Below are positions 14,056-15,373 of a stretch of 15,373 nt of DNA, piece by piece. Origin of the DNA: Candidatus Latescibacterota bacterium (GTDB lineage Bacteria > Latescibacterota > UBA2968 > UBA8231). Under the pieces are notes generated by a model. The model saw only the letters and a program-made list of their open reading frames with translations, did not search any database and was not told the DNA's origin. The stretch lies in NCBI GenBank assembly GCA_022827165.1, contig JAJDTN010000214.1:1-15373 (forward strand), read 5' to 3'. The number at the start of each line of letters is the position of its first letter. The first letter of the stretch is position 1. Made by a program: the position numbers and the translations under genes.

Positions 14056-15373
14056 TCAGTAGGACACGGCCAGGGTCCGCACCACCTCGTTGCCACTCAG
14101 CCTGCGCCCGCCGTCGTCGGTGTCGACCCGGAGGCGCGCGAGGTAGATCCCCGGTGGCACGACGAGCCCATTGTCGTCCAGGCCGTCCCAAGTGATCTCA
14201 TAGAGGCCGGCGCTCGAGGATCCGTGCTCGACGATCCGGCGAAGGAGCCGGCCGCCGAGGTCGTGGATCCGCAGGTCCACGGGGCTTCCGTCGGCGACGC
14301 GGACGACGCTGAGCGAGAACCGGGCCTCGTCGTTGATCCCGTCGCCGTTGGGCGTGATCACCGGGGAACTCAGGTCCACACCGGTGAGCAGGCCTCCGCC
14401 GGTGGCCTCGCCGATGAGGGTGATCGCGTCGCTGTCGACGCTGGCGAGGGCGTCTCCGGGATCAACCCGCTGCCAGGCGTCCTCGCCGTCCCGGGTCCGC
14501 TTGACCGCGGCCTGCAACTGGGCGCCGGTGGTGAACAGGGCGGTTCGGAAGTCGAGGCGCAACACCTCGATCCCACGGGGCCGCACGATGGGGAAGGAGA
14601 GGCGCAGGCTGTCGGGACCGGTCGGCATGAGCTCCATGTCCTCCACCAGGGTACCGCCGCCGCCGTCGAACTCCTCGGCCGACCCGGCGTAGAGACCGGC
14701 GAACTCCAGGGACATGTCGGGAGGCGTCCTGAGCAGCAGCTCGTCGAAGCCCGGGTCCCGATTGTCGAACTCGGGCCGCAGGAACAGGGAGAAGTCCCGC
14801 TGCACCCCCAGCGAGTCGACCCGGGTGGGGGTCACCTCCGCCCGGAGCCCCTGGGCGACGGGGTTGCTGAAGCGCAGCCGGAGGGAGCGAAGCGTGGGGT
14901 GCAGATCGGGGTCGTCCGAAACCAGGGTCGCGGCGATGTTGAGGAACTCCCTCGGGGAGGGAGAGAGGAAGGGACTTCCCGAGGCGTCCTCGTAGGGCTG
15001 GCTCCAGCCGCTCCAGTCGTCTCCTTCTACCATCTCGGCGACGATGTCGCCCTTCAAGGAGGGCAGCAGGGACGGATTGTTGTAGGCCTTCTCGCTGATC
15101 TCCGTGCCGTCGGCCTTGTAGTAGTGGAGGACCTCCCGCAGCTCGTTGCCGGCGCGGGTCTGGATCGAGATCCTGGTCCCCGGCGGGGTGTCCGCCTCCC
15201 AGGACATGCTCAGAAGGTTGCGCCGGGCTCCGAGCTCGACCAGGCCCGACTCCATGCGGACCTCGGCGATGTATCCGCGGCCGTAGAGGTAGATCTCCCC
15301 TGGCGCGGCGGTGTGAGGTTGCTCGGCGGTGAAGCCCAGCTCGAAGACGAGGCGGAAGAACCGGGTCTTCACG
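14056..15373 (-). CDS. Secreted protein with C-terminal FlgD-like Ig domain (partial, N-terminus off the right edge)
   Basis: The last 438 residues of a larger protein whose start lies beyond the window; the first visible codon (GTG) is probably internal, because no signal peptide follows. The visible part is beta-rich. Residues about 105-170 (DWSGWSQPYEDASGSPF followed by FLNIAATLVSDDPDLHPTLRSLRLRF) resemble beta-sandwich modules of exported FCB proteins. A linker leads to VDLSSPVITPNGDGINDEARF (about 332-352) and the FlgD-type Ig-like fold: DLRIHDLGGRLLRRI, GLYEITWDGLDDNGLVVPPGIYLARL and a final strand ending VRTLAVSY. In related phyla such domains end large surface or secreted proteins, sometimes as sorting signals. 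The function of the whole protein cannot be judged. No hairpin terminator follows the stop; the promoter of CBM9-like gene B comes next. Confidence 0.78.
   Translation of the reverse strand, partial: VKTRFFRLVFELGFTAEQPHTAAPGEIYLYGRGYIAEVRMESGLVELGARRNLLSMSWEADTPPGTRISIQTRAGNELREVLHYYKADGTEISEKAYNNPSLLPSLKGDIVAEMVEGDDWSGWSQPYEDASGSPFLSPSPREFLNIAATLVSDDPDLHPTLRSLRLRFSNPVAQGLRAEVTPTRVDSLGVQRDFSLFLRPEFDNRDPGFDELLLRTPPDMSLEFAGLYAGSAEEFDGGGGTLVEDMELMPTGPDSLRLSFPIVRPRGIEVLRLDFRTALFTTGAQLQAAVKRTRDGEDAWQRVDPGDALASVDSDAITLIGEATGGGLLTGVDLSSPVITPNGDGINDEARFSLSVVRVADGSPVDLRIHDLGGRLLRRIVEHGSSSAGLYEITWDGLDDNGLVVPPGIYLARLRVDTDDGGRRLSGNEVVRTLAVSY

Overview
This is a high-GC bacterial window, dense with genes on both strands. 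There is no stretch over 300 bases without a gene: the largest gap, 12815-13006, is 192 bp and holds a promoter and a terminator. I found no rRNA, tRNA, CRISPR array, transposase or phage gene. Three traits suggest a member of the FCB group or a related candidate phylum, with Latescibacterota or Krumholzibacteriota as plausible homes: a secreted protein ending in a FlgD-type Ig-like domain with a TPNGDGIND motif, paired secreted CBM9-like proteins, and a large OPT-like (DUF6784/DUF6785-type) membrane protein. That placement is inference; no rRNA or marker phylogeny is available here.

Layout from left to right. (1) A plus-strand operon spans 2-2357: the tail of an unidentified gene, an NAD kinase, and two NAD(P)-binding epimerase/dehydratase-like (extended SDR) proteins. 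The genes are nearly contiguous or overlapping. The first SDR has lost hallmark residues that the second keeps. (2) A minus-strand pair spans 5702-2369: a GT39/PMT-like membrane glycosyltransferase with a C-terminal TPR domain, followed by a PrpD-type (2-methylcitrate dehydratase) gene. (3) A plus-strand polytopic membrane protein of about 650 residues runs from 5790 to 7742, divergent from the glycosyltransferase. (4) A minus-strand operon spans 11768-7797: FAD-dependent oxidoreductase, calcineurin-like phosphoesterase, and a five-bladed beta-propeller glycosidase-like protein. Its reading frames are adjacent or overlap, so they are probably translationally coupled. (5) Two secreted CBM9-like paralogues lie in tandem on the minus strand (12814-11882 and 13930-13007), each with its own promoter, ribosome-binding site and near-identical terminator hairpin. 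(6) The C-terminal 438 residues of a large secreted FlgD-domain protein run off the right edge.

How they may work together. The oxidoreductase, phosphoesterase and propeller operon, with the convergent transporter-like gene, looks like an accessory module for taking up and processing a carbohydrate or organic acid. The two exported CBM9-like proteins next to it could bind glycans outside the cytoplasm. The NAD kinase, SDR and PrpD genes are metabolic and have no visible mechanistic tie to that module. The most unusual elements are the duplicated CBM9-like gene with its duplicated control elements and an identical C-terminal tail, the three-gene coupled operon of unknown pathway, and the unequal SDR pair coupled to NAD kinase.
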